Of a stretch of DNA of 64,000 bases, positions 40,487 through 48,973 are shown in pieces. The stretch spans positions 806,001-870,000 of the forward strand of contig CAWGOE010000004.1 in NCBI GenBank assembly GCA_963824215.1. Reading direction: 5' to 3'. Within the stretch, counting starts at the first letter, position 1. Every line of letters begins with the position of its first letter. The stretch comes from VRUE01 sp963824215 (GTDB taxonomy: Bacteria; Actinomycetota; Thermoleophilia; Solirubrobacterales; 70-9). The notes under the pieces were generated by a model. That model was not told where the DNA came from. It made no database searches and was given only the letters and a program-made list of their open reading frames with translations. The position numbers and the translations under genes were made by a program.

Positions 40487-40933
40487 ATGCCTTTGGAGAC
40501 GATCACCCATCCGCGTGGAACGAACCCGGTTCGAGGCTTGGCCGCCAGCGTCATTTTCGTCGTGATGCTGTTCGCCGCCCTGGCGCTGTGGACCGCGATT
40601 CCCCTGGGCTGGATCTGGATCGGCTCGAAGGTCGCCACTTCGCAGTTCCCCTCGGAGGGCCCCTACGCCGTGGTCGCGGTGGGGATCATCGTCACGATCC
40701 TGGTCGATGCCTGGTTTATCGGGCGCCTCAACGCCCTCTATGTGCGGATCACCGGCACCAATCGGTTGACGCCGATGCGACCGAGCTGGCTGAAAAGCAT
40801 GCGCGACACCGGCGGCGCCGTCAACTCCACGACCGTGGTCGAGGCGGTGATGATGGGCTCGGTACTGCTCGCTGGGTTCGTCTTCGTCGCCTGGTTCTTC
40901 CTGCTCGCCGGCTCGCCGCTGCCGAATCAGTAA
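40487..40933 (+). CDS. Three-helix integral membrane protein, unknown function
   Basis: A 148-residue protein starting MPLETITHPRGTNPVRG with three hydrophobic segments (about 19-42, 56-78 and 117-140). Between the second and third is a conserved-looking polar part (YVRITGTNRLTPMRPSWLKSMRD). Divergent from yebC, 24 bases apart. No family recognised. The long open frame upstream to 39557 is the antisense of yebC. Confidence 0.75.
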   Translation: MPLETITHPRGTNPVRGLAASVIFVVMLFAALALWTAIPLGWIWIGSKVATSQFPSEGPYAVVAVGIIVTILVDAWFIGRLNALYVRITGTNRLTPMRPSWLKSMRDTGGAVNSTTVVEAVMMGSVLLAGFVFVAWFFLLAGSPLPNQ

Positions 40934-42037
40934 TTAGACGACGAACTTCCCGTCTTCCTGCATCACGATTCCGTCGACTTCGAGCTTGCCACCGAGGCGC
41001 AAGTCGCAAACCAAATCGGTGTGCACTGCAGACTCATTGACGCCGCCAGACTCCGGGTAGCTCTTGCCGACCGCCATGTGGACCGTGCCGCCGAGCTTCT
41101 CGTCCAGCAAAACCTCCCGAGTGCCACGATCGATCGCGTAGTTGGTGCCGATTCCGAGCTCGCCGAGACGGCGGGCGCCGCCATCGGTGTCGAGCAGCTC
41201 GATCAGGAACTCCTCGCCGCGCTCGGCGCTCGCGTCGACGACCTTGCCGGCCTCGAAGCGCATGCGCACACCAGCGACCTCACGGCCGCCGACCGTCGCC
41301 GGCAAGTGAAAGGTGACCTCGCCCTCGACCGAATCCTCGATCGGGCCAGTGAAGAACTCGCCGTCGGGCATGTTGTGCCGCCCATCGCAGGGAATGAACT
41401 TGCGCCCAGCGATCCCCAGCTTGATGTCAGTCCCCGGCGCCACTACCCGAACCTCCTCACGACCCTCGATCCACTCCGCCAGCCGCGTGGTCTCGGCTGA
41501 GGCGCGTTTCCAAGCGGTCAGCGGATCGTCATCGTCGGCGAGGCAGGCGCCGTAGTAGAAGTCCTCGTAATCGGCCAGGCTCATCTCCGCCTCCGCCGCG
41601 TACGCGTTGGTCGGGAAGAGCGTGTAGCACCAGCGGAACTCGCCCTTGGCACTGCGCTCCATCGCCCGGTTCAGCAGTTCGCCCGTGGCGGTCTGGCGTC
41701 GCGTCTGGCGCTGGGGCGGCACGCCAGAGAGCTCGCGGGTATTGGTGCTGGCGCCAACGGTGATGCTGACGTCGGCGTTGTCGAGCGTCCATTCGGTGGT
41801 CGGCGCGACCCAGTCGAGCTGGGCATCGGAGGCGTGCTTGTAATACAGCGCGCCCTGGCCGCCGAGGGAGACATTCATGATCGGGTGGGCACCTGCCTTC
41901 AGCACCGCCTCGTAGACCGCCAGCAGCAGCGGCTCCGCGGCGCTCTCGCCGTCGATCGAGACGACCTCCCCCTCCTTCACCTCGGTCGAGTAGCCGACCA
42001 GGATCTGCGCCAGCCGTTCCGCTCTGGGGTCTCTCAC
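40934..42037 (-). CDS. M29-family (thermophilic) metallo-aminopeptidase
   Basis: A 367-residue aminopeptidase of the AmpS/AmpT type that binds two metal ions. The N-terminal domain has LVGYSTEVKEGEVVSIDG; the catalytic domain includes EGEVTFHLPA, GTNYAIDRGT, GTVHMAVGKSYPESGG and VHTDLVCDL, which hold the expected Glu/His/Tyr/Asp ligands. It overlaps pdxT by four bases, an unusual partner; perhaps only a shared transcript. Confidence 0.92.
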   Translation of the reverse strand: MRDPRAERLAQILVGYSTEVKEGEVVSIDGESAAEPLLLAVYEAVLKAGAHPIMNVSLGGQGALYYKHASDAQLDWVAPTTEWTLDNADVSITVGASTNTRELSGVPPQRQTRRQTATGELLNRAMERSAKGEFRWCYTLFPTNAYAAEAEMSLADYEDFYYGACLADDDDPLTAWKRASAETTRLAEWIEGREEVRVVAPGTDIKLGIAGRKFIPCDGRHNMPDGEFFTGPIEDSVEGEVTFHLPATVGGREVAGVRMRFEAGKVVDASAERGEEFLIELLDTDGGARRLGELGIGTNYAIDRGTREVLLDEKLGGTVHMAVGKSYPESGGVNESAVHTDLVCDLRLGGKLEVDGIVMQEDGKFVV

Positions 42038-42633
42038 TTCTCCGCCTCCTCGTGGGCGCGGCTCTGCGCACCGGTCGTCATTGCCATGAACAGCGCGTGC
42101 ATGCGCGAATCGTCGGTCAGCTCGGGATGAAAGGCACAGGCCAGGACGTTTCCCTCGCGCACCACAACCGGGTGCTCGTCATAGACGGCGAGGACGTCGA
42201 CCCCGGGTCCGTGTCGCTCGACCCACGGGGCGCGAATGAAGATCGCGCGCAATGGCTCCTCGCCGATCCCGTCTATACCCAGATCTGCCTCAAAGCTCTG
42301 CAGCTGACGACCGAAGGCGTTGCGCCTCGTCGTCACGTCGAGCAAGCCGAGGTGATCCTCGTCGCAGACGATCATCCCCGCGCAGGTGCCAAAGAGGGGC
42401 CTGCCCTCCGCGTGATGGGTGCGAATGGATTGCCCCAAGCCCGCAAGCTCGATTCCCTTGACGATCGTCGTGCTCTCGCCCCCGGGGATAACCAGACCGT
42501 CGAGGTCCGCCAGATCGGCCGGGGCCCGAACCTCACTTGCCGCGGCACCAAGCTCGCGCAGCATCGCTAGGTGCGCCTCGAAGCCACCCTGGATCGCGAG
42601 GACTCCGATTCGCAGCCCAGAGCTCTCAGGCAC
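42034..42633 (-). CDS. pdxT: Pyridoxal 5'-phosphate synthase glutaminase subunit
   Basis: Hydrolyses glutamine and passes ammonia to PdxS. The 199-residue product begins VPESSGLRIGVLAIQGGF. It has PGGESTTI, the nucleophile region LFGTCAGMI, and the His/Glu pair in CAFHPELTDD. The start is GTG 42633, overlapping the pdxS stop by eight bases; the frame to 42816 lies in pdxS. Confidence 0.96.
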   Translation of the reverse strand: MPESSGLRIGVLAIQGGFEAHLAMLRELGAAASEVRAPADLADLDGLVIPGGESTTIVKGIELAGLGQSIRTHHAEGRPLFGTCAGMIVCDEDHLGLLDVTTRRNAFGRQLQSFEADLGIDGIGEEPLRAIFIRAPWVERHGPGVDVLAVYDEHPVVVREGNVLACAFHPELTDDSRMHALFMAMTTGAQSRAHEEAEK

Positions 42634-43513
42634 CGCGGTCCTGCAGGAGGGCGTCAGCCGCCGCCAGATCGGAGATCTCCAGCCCCGGCATCGCCTCGCC
42701 GAGCCCGATCGAGGCCGCGGCAACTCGCTCGGGGTCGTTGAAGTGCGTCGTCGCCTCGACGATCGCCCGAGCGCGGCGCTCGGGATCAGCGCTCTTGAAA
42801 ATGCCCGAGCCGACAAAATTCCCCTCGGCGCCGAGCTGCATCATCAGCGCTGCGTCGGCAGGCGTCGCGATTCCACCCGCGCAGAAGAGCGGCACGGGCA
42901 GGCGCCCTTGGGCGGCAACGTCTTGGACGACCTCCAGCGGCGCCTGGTGCTCCTTGGCGGCGCCCGCCAACTCCTCCGGACGGAGCTGCGCCAGCCGCTT
43001 GATCCCGCCGATGATCTCGCGCATGTGGCGTACCGCCTCGACCACGTTGCCGGTGCCGGCCTCGCCCTTGGAGCGGATCATTGCGGCCCCCTCGCCAATC
43101 CGCCGCAGCGCCTCGCCAAGGTTGGTCGCGCCACAGACGAAGGGAACCTCGAAGGCCAGCTTGTCGATGTGGTGACGCTCGTCGGCCGGGGTCAGCACCT
43201 CGGACTCGTCGACGTAGTCGACCTCGAGCGATTGCAGAACCTGGGCCTCGGCGAAGTGACCGATCCGCGCCTTTGCCATCACGGGGATCGTCACTGCCTC
43301 CTGAATGCCTTTGATCATCGCCGGGTCCGACATGCGCGCGACGCCACCATCGCGACGGATATCGGCCGGAACGCGCTCGAGGGCCATCACCGCACACGCC
43401 CCCGCCTCCTCGGCAATCCGCGCCTGCTCAGGCGTGACCACGTCCATGATCACGCCGCCCTTCAACATCTCAGCTAAACCGGTCTTCACCCGGAAAGTCG
43501 CTCGCTCAGTCAT
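42626..43513 (-). CDS. pdxS: Pyridoxal 5'-phosphate synthase lyase subunit
   Basis: Condenses ribose 5-phosphate, glyceraldehyde 3-phosphate and ammonia to PLP, in a complex with PdxT. The 295-residue protein starts MTERATFRVKTGLAEMLKG and has the catalytic Lys in VMAKARIGH, plus GEAGTGNVVEAVRHMR and FCAGGIATPADAALMMQ. PLP made here serves the ThrC-like enzyme and others. The ATG at 43513 follows a -10 box by eight bases. Confidence 0.96.
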   Translation of the reverse strand: MTERATFRVKTGLAEMLKGGVIMDVVTPEQARIAEEAGACAVMALERVPADIRRDGGVARMSDPAMIKGIQEAVTIPVMAKARIGHFAEAQVLQSLEVDYVDESEVLTPADERHHIDKLAFEVPFVCGATNLGEALRRIGEGAAMIRSKGEAGTGNVVEAVRHMREIIGGIKRLAQLRPEELAGAAKEHQAPLEVVQDVAAQGRLPVPLFCAGGIATPADAALMMQLGAEGNFVGSGIFKSADPERRARAIVEATTHFNDPERVAAASIGLGEAMPGLEISDLAAADALLQDRGA

Positions 43514-43521
43514 CGACCCGA

Positions 43522-43527
43522 ATACTA
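43522..43527 (-). promoter_or_regulatory. -10 box of pdxS (TAGTAT), leaderless type
   Basis: TAGTAT is eight bases before the ATG at 43513, with no ribosome binding site between. Confidence 0.5.
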
Positions 43528-43554
43528 CGGCCACGGCGCGCCGACCAAGCTCCT

Positions 43555-43618
43555 GGCGCGGCGGGGCCTGTCACGGCAGGGGACCCACCACCAGATCGGT
43601 GACAGGACCCGCCGCGCC
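43555..43618. repeat. Intergenic palindromic element between pdxS and the RpiR gene
   Basis: Arms of 19 bases (43555-43573 and 43600-43618) match with one mismatch. The centre holds GCAGGGGACCCACC, the same 14-mer as in the nusA palindrome. It is the only non-coding copy of the set. It lies downstream of the RpiR gene and upstream of the pdxS promoter. Confidence 0.65.
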
Positions 43619-43640
43619 GCAAGCTTGTGTTCGACAGGCG

Positions 43641-44501
43641 CTACTTCAGTTTGTAAGCGCGGATGCGGTCTTTATGAGCCGCTTCGTCGCGGGCATATAG
43701 GCCGTGGGCGAGACCTTGGACGAGCGCCATCAGTGCCGTGTTGGAGCGGGCGAAGGAGGGGCTGTTGGAGGAGAAGTAGAGGGTCTGTTCGGCGTGCTCT
43801 CCGACCTCTGACATCGAGGCGTCGGAGATCGCCAGAGTCCGTGCGCGGCGGTGCACGGCCAGCTTCATCGCCCGCAGCAACAGCGGGTGAGCGCGGCCAC
43901 AGGAAAGGATGATCACGAGCGTTTCCTCGTCGATCCGGCCCAATCGCTGCAGCGACTCGCCGCCGGTGCTGGCGACTATTTCGGCCCTGATGTCGAGCAG
44001 GCTGAGGATGTGGCGCAGGTAGCTGGCGAAGAAGGCCATCTGATCGACACCGACGATCACCACGCGCTGGGCTTCGGCCAGAGCGGCGACCGCTCCGTCG
44101 ACCTGCTCACGGGTCAGGTTGCGCGCGGTTTCCTCGAGGTTTGCGTAGTCAGCGCTGAGCGAGCCCTCGAGCTCAGAGTGATCGAAGGAGAAGAGCGCCG
44201 CCCCGCCGCTACCCGTGCCGCTGCCGGCAACAGTTGCGCTGCGGTACTCCTCGATCGCCGCCTGCTGAAGCTCAGGGTAGCCCTCAAAGCCGAGGGCCTG
44301 GGAGAAGCGCACCACCGTCGATGAGGAGGTGCTCGCTCTCCGGGCCAGCTCCTCGGCGGTGAGGAAGGCTGCCTCGTCGAGGTGGTCGACGATGTAGCGG
44401 GCGACGTCTTTCTGGGAGCGCGAAAACTCGTCGAAGCGCTCCTGGATGTACTCGGAAAGACTTTTGAGTTGGGGGGATTTGGTTGCGGTCTTGGTCACGG
44501 C
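43641..44501 (-). CDS. RpiR/MurR-family transcriptional regulator
   Basis: A 286-residue regulator with an N-terminal RpiR helix-turn-helix (about 30-75: AAFLTAEELARRASTSSSTV, then RFSQALGFEGYPELQ) and a C-terminal SIS sugar-phosphate-binding domain (VVIVGVDQMAFFASYLRHIL, and LVIILSCGRAHPLLLRAMKL). The start is taken at GTG 44501 (VTKTATKSPQLKSLSEYI); the frame continues to 44672 but that would cross the divergent gene's start. Its sugar-phosphate ligand and targets are unknown. Confidence 0.88.
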   Translation of the reverse strand, partial: AVTKTATKSPQLKSLSEYIQERFDEFSRSQKDVARYIVDHLDEAAFLTAEELARRASTSSSTVVRFSQALGFEGYPELQQAAIEEYRSATVAGSGTGSGGAALFSFDHSELEGSLSADYANLEETARNLTREQVDGAVAALAEAQRVVIVGVDQMAFFASYLRHILSLLDIRAEIVASTGGESLQRLGRIDEETLVIILSCGRAHPLLLRAMKLAVHRRARTLAISDASMSEVGEHAEQTLYFSSNSPSFARSNTALMALVQGLAHGLYARDEAAHKDRIRAYKLK

Positions 44502-44505
44502 GGTC

Positions 44506-44561
44506 CATTTCGCCGGTCCGCATGCTTTCCCTTCCGATCTGGTTGGATGTGAGGCGAAATG
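44506..44561. promoter_or_regulatory. Inverted repeat spanning the divergent RpiR intergenic region
   Basis: CATTTCGCC (44506-44514) and GGCGAAATG (44553-44561) are perfect complements at the two ends of the gap between the RpiR gene and its divergent neighbour; the right copy contains that gene's ATG. Possible operator half-sites for the regulator. Confidence 0.35.
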
Positions 44562-44942
44562 ACCCTGGAGCAGGCGCTTCGCCTCACCAACCGCAACATG
44601 ATCGCCTTCGACCTGATCCTCGGGTCGGCTGCGATCGCGGCGCCCAAGGCAACCCTGCGTGTGCTGGGTCACGACGAGCCTTCACCCGACGCCACCCACC
44701 TGTTCAGGCGCTGTGGTCCGATCTGGCTGACCTTCGCCGCGGCGCATGCGATCGCCGATCGGCGCGGCGAGGAGCGCGACTGGTGGGCCCTCGCCTGGCT
44801 GCGGGGGACGGAGATAGCGACCGACGCCCTCTGGTCAGAGTCGCCCGCGGTCAGCCGACCCGGGGCCAAGCTTGGACTCCGCCTCGCCAGCGCATCGAAC
44901 CTGGCGATGGCTGCCGGCTTCGCCTGGCTCTCGAAGCGATGA
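44559..44942 (+). CDS. Small protein of unknown function, probably membrane-associated
   Basis: 127 residues. Ala/Leu-rich helices around 15-33 (IAFDLILGSAAIAAPKA), 55-66 and 104-122 suggest membrane association. I do not recognise a family. It is the first of a run of coupled genes: its stop overlaps the next ATG (ATGA). Divergent from the RpiR regulator, which may control it. Confidence 0.7.
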   Translation: MTLEQALRLTNRNMIAFDLILGSAAIAAPKATLRVLGHDEPSPDATHLFRRCGPIWLTFAAAHAIADRRGEERDWWALAWLRGTEIATDALWSESPAVSRPGAKLGLRLASASNLAMAAGFAWLSKR

Positions 44943-45268
44943 GCGAAAGCGCCGGGCTACCCAGCAAACGCTGGAGCCTGCGCGGTTACGACGACGAAGG
45001 CAACGAGGTCTGGCTGATCCGCAGCTTCGGGCAGAAGCTCTATCGCTGCCCTGGCTGCCACGGCGACATACCGATCGGCAGCGAGCACACGGTCGTCCAG
45101 TACGTGCTGAGGCTGGGCGGGACCGAACACCACCACTGGCATCGCCGCTGCGCCGAAGAATTGCTCGTGCCCGACCTGCGCGAGGTAAAGAAGCTGCCCG
45201 CCTCGCAGTCCTCGCAGTCAAAGCTCGAGGAGCGCGGCCGACACCCTTCTGGGCGACGGCGCAGCTAG
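44939..45268 (+). CDS. Small putative zinc-binding protein
   Basis: 109 residues. The core reads RCPGCHGDIPIGSEHTVV, later HHHWHRRCAEELL, so Cys/Cys and His/Cys pairs could bind one zinc ion. The C-terminus is basic and Ser/Arg-rich. It overlaps its neighbours by four bases upstream and one base downstream (TAGTG). The frame to 44483 upstream is not coding. No function can be assigned. Confidence 0.7.
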   Translation: MSESAGLPSKRWSLRGYDDEGNEVWLIRSFGQKLYRCPGCHGDIPIGSEHTVVQYVLRLGGTEHHHWHRRCAEELLVPDLREVKKLPASQSSQSKLEERGRHPSGRRRS

Positions 45269-46023
45269 TGGAAGGTGAGCTAACTCTCCTTTCCCTATAC
45301 GGGCGGATCATCCGCACCTACTTCGCCTGGGCGCGCACTTTGCTGCCGCTCGCCTTCTGGGTCTTCGTGCCCTTGGGGCTGGTCCACGCGATCCCGGTCC
45401 ACGTCGAGGCGACCTCGCTCAGCTTCGGCAGCGGGACCGAGATCGCCGGGGCCGCCCTCGCCCTGATGCTGCTGGCGACGACCGGGTTGCTCGGCGAGAT
45501 CTTCTACACCGGCGCGGTGGCGATCGCCCTCACGCATCCTCGCGACGGCGACGGCAGACCCCCCTCGCTACGTCGGGTCGCCAGAATGATCGACTATCGG
45601 GCGCTGATCGTCGTCGACCTGATCTTCGGCGTGCTCGTGGCGATCGGCACCCTGGCCTTCGTCATTCCCGGCGTCCTCGTCTTCGTCTACCTTGGGCTCG
45701 CCGCCCCGGTGGTCGAGATCGAGCATCACGGCGTACGGGCCGCGCTCGCCCGCAGCATCAGTCTCGTCCGCGGCCACTTCTGGCTGGTCCTCGCGGTCCT
45801 GGTCCCGATCGAGGTCTTCAGCGACGCGGTCACCGGTGTGGCGACGCACCTGACCCACGACCTGCTCGGCGACTCGCTGGTAGCCGCGTGGGCCACCGAT
45901 ACCGCGACCAACATTCTGCTGACGCCCTTCTACGCGGTCGCTGCGGTCCTGCTCGCCGTCGGCCTGATCGCCGCCCGGGATGGGACGAGCCCGCGTCTAC
46001 ACTCGACCCCACCCAGCCCATGA
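45268..46023 (+). CDS. Multi-pass membrane protein, unknown function
   Basis: 251 residues beginning VEGELTLLSLYGRIIRTYF, with about six hydrophobic helices. A DUF975 / glycerophosphodiester phosphodiesterase membrane-domain style is suggested by LARSISLVRGHFWLVLAV near 160. The GTG at 45268 shares one base with the previous stop; the end overlaps the next ATG (ATGA). Probably acts with its operon neighbours at the membrane. Confidence 0.75.
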   Translation: MEGELTLLSLYGRIIRTYFAWARTLLPLAFWVFVPLGLVHAIPVHVEATSLSFGSGTEIAGAALALMLLATTGLLGEIFYTGAVAIALTHPRDGDGRPPSLRRVARMIDYRALIVVDLIFGVLVAIGTLAFVIPGVLVFVYLGLAAPVVEIEHHGVRAALARSISLVRGHFWLVLAVLVPIEVFSDAVTGVATHLTHDLLGDSLVAAWATDTATNILLTPFYAVAAVLLAVGLIAARDGTSPRLHSTPPSP

Positions 46024-46883
46024 TCGAGGCCACCATCTTCAGCGACTTCTGGAACGACCAGATCCTGGCCGAAGAAAAGCAGGGGCTGTTCCTGGTGCTG
46101 GCCGGGTTCATCCTCTCCTTCGCCTTCATCCGCATGAGCACCCGGCTGATGCGCAGCCCCAAGGCGCCGTGGTGGCCGGGCAGCGTCGTCAGCGAGAGCG
46201 GCGTCCACCTCCACCACCTCGTCTTCGGGATCGTCACGATGATGGTCTCCGGGGCGGTGGGCTTCACCGTCCTCGGCGACGGCCCCTGGGCGGAAATCTG
46301 CGCCTTCGCCTTCGGCGTCGGGGCCGGGCTGACGATCGACGAGTTCGCGCTTTGGATCTACCTCGACGACGTCTACTGGGCGGAGGAGGGCCGCGTCTCG
46401 ATCGACGCGACCGTGATCGCCGCCGCGGCGATGGGCCTGATCCTGCTCGGCTTTACCCCGTTCAGCTTCGAGACCGGCTCACTCGACGAAGTAATCGGCA
46501 GCATCGTCAGCGCCCTCGTCGTCTTCGGGCTGGTCGCCCTCTGCTTCGCCAAGCAGCGGCTGCTGCACGGGACGATCGGCTTCTTCGTCTTCCCCATCGC
46601 CCTCTACGGCGCCGTGCGGATCGGCAAGCCGGGCTCGCCGTGGGGAAGACGTCGGTACGCCGAGCGCAATCCGGCGAAGCAGGCGAAGGCCGAGGAGCGC
46701 TTCGCCCCCGACCGCCATACCGAGCGCTTCAAGAACGCCTTCCGCGACATCGTCGGCGGCAAGCCCAGCGAGGGCGTCACCGCCGTCACCGAAGAGGCCC
46801 TGGCCACCACGCGGGAGGCGGTCGAAGAAGTCCGTCAGCGGGCCGAACGGGTAACGCGGCCCGGCGGCAAAGACGACGGCTGA
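46020..46883 (+). CDS. Multi-pass membrane protein, unknown function
   Basis: 287 residues. Hydrophobic helices lie at about 22-40, 65-88, 95-117, 130-150 and 165-205. Conserved-looking polar motifs are VHLHHLVFG and DEFALWIYLDDVYWAEEG. The C-terminal ~75 residues are charged and predicted cytoplasmic (RTERF-like and EEALATTREAVEEVRQRAE helices). Family not recognised. Follows the previous gene with an ATGA overlap. Confidence 0.75.
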   Translation: MIEATIFSDFWNDQILAEEKQGLFLVLAGFILSFAFIRMSTRLMRSPKAPWWPGSVVSESGVHLHHLVFGIVTMMVSGAVGFTVLGDGPWAEICAFAFGVGAGLTIDEFALWIYLDDVYWAEEGRVSIDATVIAAAAMGLILLGFTPFSFETGSLDEVIGSIVSALVVFGLVALCFAKQRLLHGTIGFFVFPIALYGAVRIGKPGSPWGRRRYAERNPAKQAKAEERFAPDRHTERFKNAFRDIVGGKPSEGVTAVTEEALATTREAVEEVRQRAERVTRPGGKDDG

Positions 46884-46892
46884 CCCAACGCC

Positions 46893-47285
46893 GTGATCGA
46901 CCGGGCGAGCGTCGAGAAGTGGATCGGAGCATACGAGCGGGCCTGGCGAACTGCGGGCGCCGACCCACTTTTCGAGCTCTTCTGCGAGGACGCCAGCTAC
47001 CGAATGTCCCCCTACGAGGATGTGGTGCGCGGCCTAGCCGCAATCGCAGAGCTCTGGGAGCGGGAGCGCGTCGGTCCCGACGAGGAATTCGAGATGAGCT
47101 CGGAGATAGTCGCGATCGAGGCCGATACGGCGGTGGCGCGGATCGAGGTCGCCTATGGCAGCGGCGTCGACTACAGGGACCTGTGGATCATCCGCTTCGC
47201 CGAGGACGGCCGCTGCTGCGAGTTCGAGGAGTGGCCGTACTGGCCAGGCCAGCCGCTGGCCCCGTCTACCTCCCCCTCGCCTTGA
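46893..47285 (+). CDS. SnoaL/NTF2-like fold protein
   Basis: 130 residues, starting at GTG 46893. VEKWIGAYERAWRTAG followed by FELFCEDASYRMSPY and the late strand block DLWIIRFAEDGRCCEFEEW has the pattern of nuclear-transport-factor-2-like domains. These are small binding or isomerase folds with varied function. It closes the run of plus-strand genes and is convergent with the Ser/Thr kinase. Confidence 0.75.
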   Translation: MIDRASVEKWIGAYERAWRTAGADPLFELFCEDASYRMSPYEDVVRGLAAIAELWERERVGPDEEFEMSSEIVAIEADTAVARIEVAYGSGVDYRDLWIIRFAEDGRCCEFEEWPYWPGQPLAPSTSPSP

Positions 47286-47294
47286 ATCACCTGC

Positions 47295-48854
47295 TCAGCT
47301 CTGTGGGGTGCTGCACACGGTGAACCCGATCTTCCCTGCCAGGCTCTGACGCAGTGCATCCTCGGCGTCTCGTTGGTTACGCGCCGCTTCGACCCCAGCC
47401 GCGTCTTCCTTCCTCGCGGCCGCAAGCGCCTGCCTGTCGGTCGCGTAGACCCTCTCTTGCGCCTCGACGTATTCCCCGTAGGGGCCGGCGAGCCGTTGCG
47501 GCGGCGTCAGCCGGCGCAGCTCGCGCACGCGCGTTCGAGCAGCGCGCGCAAGGGCTTCCGCATAGAGGACGTCCGTCGAGTACTCGCTTTCGAGATCGCG
47601 GATTTCGGTATAGCGGCGCTGGCTGTCCGCGCAGATCGCATCGGCTTTCGCGATCAGCTGCGATCCGGTCAGCGGTTTGGGCATAGAGTCGGCTTTGACG
47701 GGTTTCGACTCGGCGCCTGAGGTTTTCGCCGCGGTCGAAGTGGTCGCCCCTCCATCCCCACCGCCCCCGCCGAGAGCGATTGCCGCGACGACGATTCCCA
47801 CGACCGCCGCCAGCCCTGCCGCACCAAGGAGAACACCACGGCGCCCCCCCTTCACCTTCTCATCCCGCTCCGGATCGAGTCGCCGGGTCGCAGCGGTCGG
47901 GTCGCTGGAGGGCTCGGCTTGCGTCGCTGCCGTAGCCCCCGTCTGCACCGCGGCCGCTCCGGTCGCAACCGTTCGCTCCGGCAACGCTGGGCTGGATCCG
48001 CTCAGCGCGGCAACAGCCGCCCGGCCTAGATCTCCCGCCGAGAGATAGCGGTCCTCGGGAGCCTTCGACATCGCTCGGATCGCGACGTCGTCGAGGGCCA
48101 TCGGAACCGCGGTTGCGTACAGCGAGGGCGCCGGCGGCGGATCGTTCAGGTGCGCGTAGAGACGGGCCGCCTCACCATCGCGGGGGTAGGGCACCTCCCC
48201 GGTGAGGAGCTTGAAGAGCAGGCAGCCGAGGGCGTAGACGTCCACGCGTGCATCGACAGCGCCACCGGCGATCTGCTCGGGCGCGACATAGTCAAGCGTG
48301 CCGACGAAGCGCCCAGTCTGGGTCAGGCCGGACTCGGTGGCGACGTTGCGGGCGACGCCGAAGTCGGTGATGTAGGCGTGGTCGTCGCCACCGCCGGTCT
48401 CACTGAGCAGCACGTTGGCTGGCTTGACGTCGCGATGGACAAGGCCGGCAGCGTGGATCGCGTCGAGCCCGTTTCCTACCTGGGCGATCAGCGCCACTGC
48501 CGCCGCCGGCTCGAGTCGGCCCTCGCGCGCCAGCCTGCGGCCCAGATCCGATCCGGAGACGTAGCGCATCGCGATGAATGGGATGCCGTCCTCTTCCCCA
48601 GCCGCATAGATCGGCACCACGTTCGGATGCTCAATCGAAGCAGCGATCCTCGACTCCTCGGCAAAGCGACGGGCAAAGATTTCGTCAGCCGCTGCCTCGG
48701 GGGCGATCAGCTTCAGTGCGACATGACGCTCCAGGCCCGGCTCGACCGCCAGGTAGAGAACCCCCATACCACCGCGACCGAGGCTGCGCTCGATCCTGTA
48801 GCCGGCAAAATCATCACCGGCGGACAGATCCACCCCGCGGCCTCCGCTCTGCAT
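47295..48854 (-). CDS. Transmembrane serine/threonine protein kinase (PknB-like)
   Basis: 519 residues. The kinase domain covers about 20-280: glycine loop GRGGMGVLY, ATP lysine in HVALKLIA, catalytic loop HRDVKPANVLL, metal motif DFGVA and APEQ. A Thr/Ala-rich juxtamembrane linker precedes one membrane helix near 340-362 (VLLGAAGLAAVVGIVVAAIA). The extracellular part (about 150 residues) is helical and Ala/Arg-rich with two Cys, not PASTA repeats. Signal sensed is unknown. Confidence 0.93.
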   Translation of the reverse strand: MQSGGRGVDLSAGDDFAGYRIERSLGRGGMGVLYLAVEPGLERHVALKLIAPEAAADEIFARRFAEESRIAASIEHPNVVPIYAAGEEDGIPFIAMRYVSGSDLGRRLAREGRLEPAAAVALIAQVGNGLDAIHAAGLVHRDVKPANVLLSETGGGDDHAYITDFGVARNVATESGLTQTGRFVGTLDYVAPEQIAGGAVDARVDVYALGCLLFKLLTGEVPYPRDGEAARLYAHLNDPPPAPSLYATAVPMALDDVAIRAMSKAPEDRYLSAGDLGRAAVAALSGSSPALPERTVATGAAAVQTGATAATQAEPSSDPTAATRRLDPERDEKVKGGRRGVLLGAAGLAAVVGIVVAAIALGGGGGDGGATTSTAAKTSGAESKPVKADSMPKPLTGSQLIAKADAICADSQRRYTEIRDLESEYSTDVLYAEALARAARTRVRELRRLTPPQRLAGPYGEYVEAQERVYATDRQALAAARKEDAAGVEAARNQRDAEDALRQSLAGKIGFTVCSTPQS

Positions 48855-48973
48855 GCCCGGACTCTAGCCATGCCACCAGCGACGCCTCGTAGCCCCCGCT
48901 CTGGGTAACTTGGCTCTTAACCCCACCTCCGCGGGCCGGTGAGAGCGGCCGCTTAGACTCTTCTTGGGATCGA

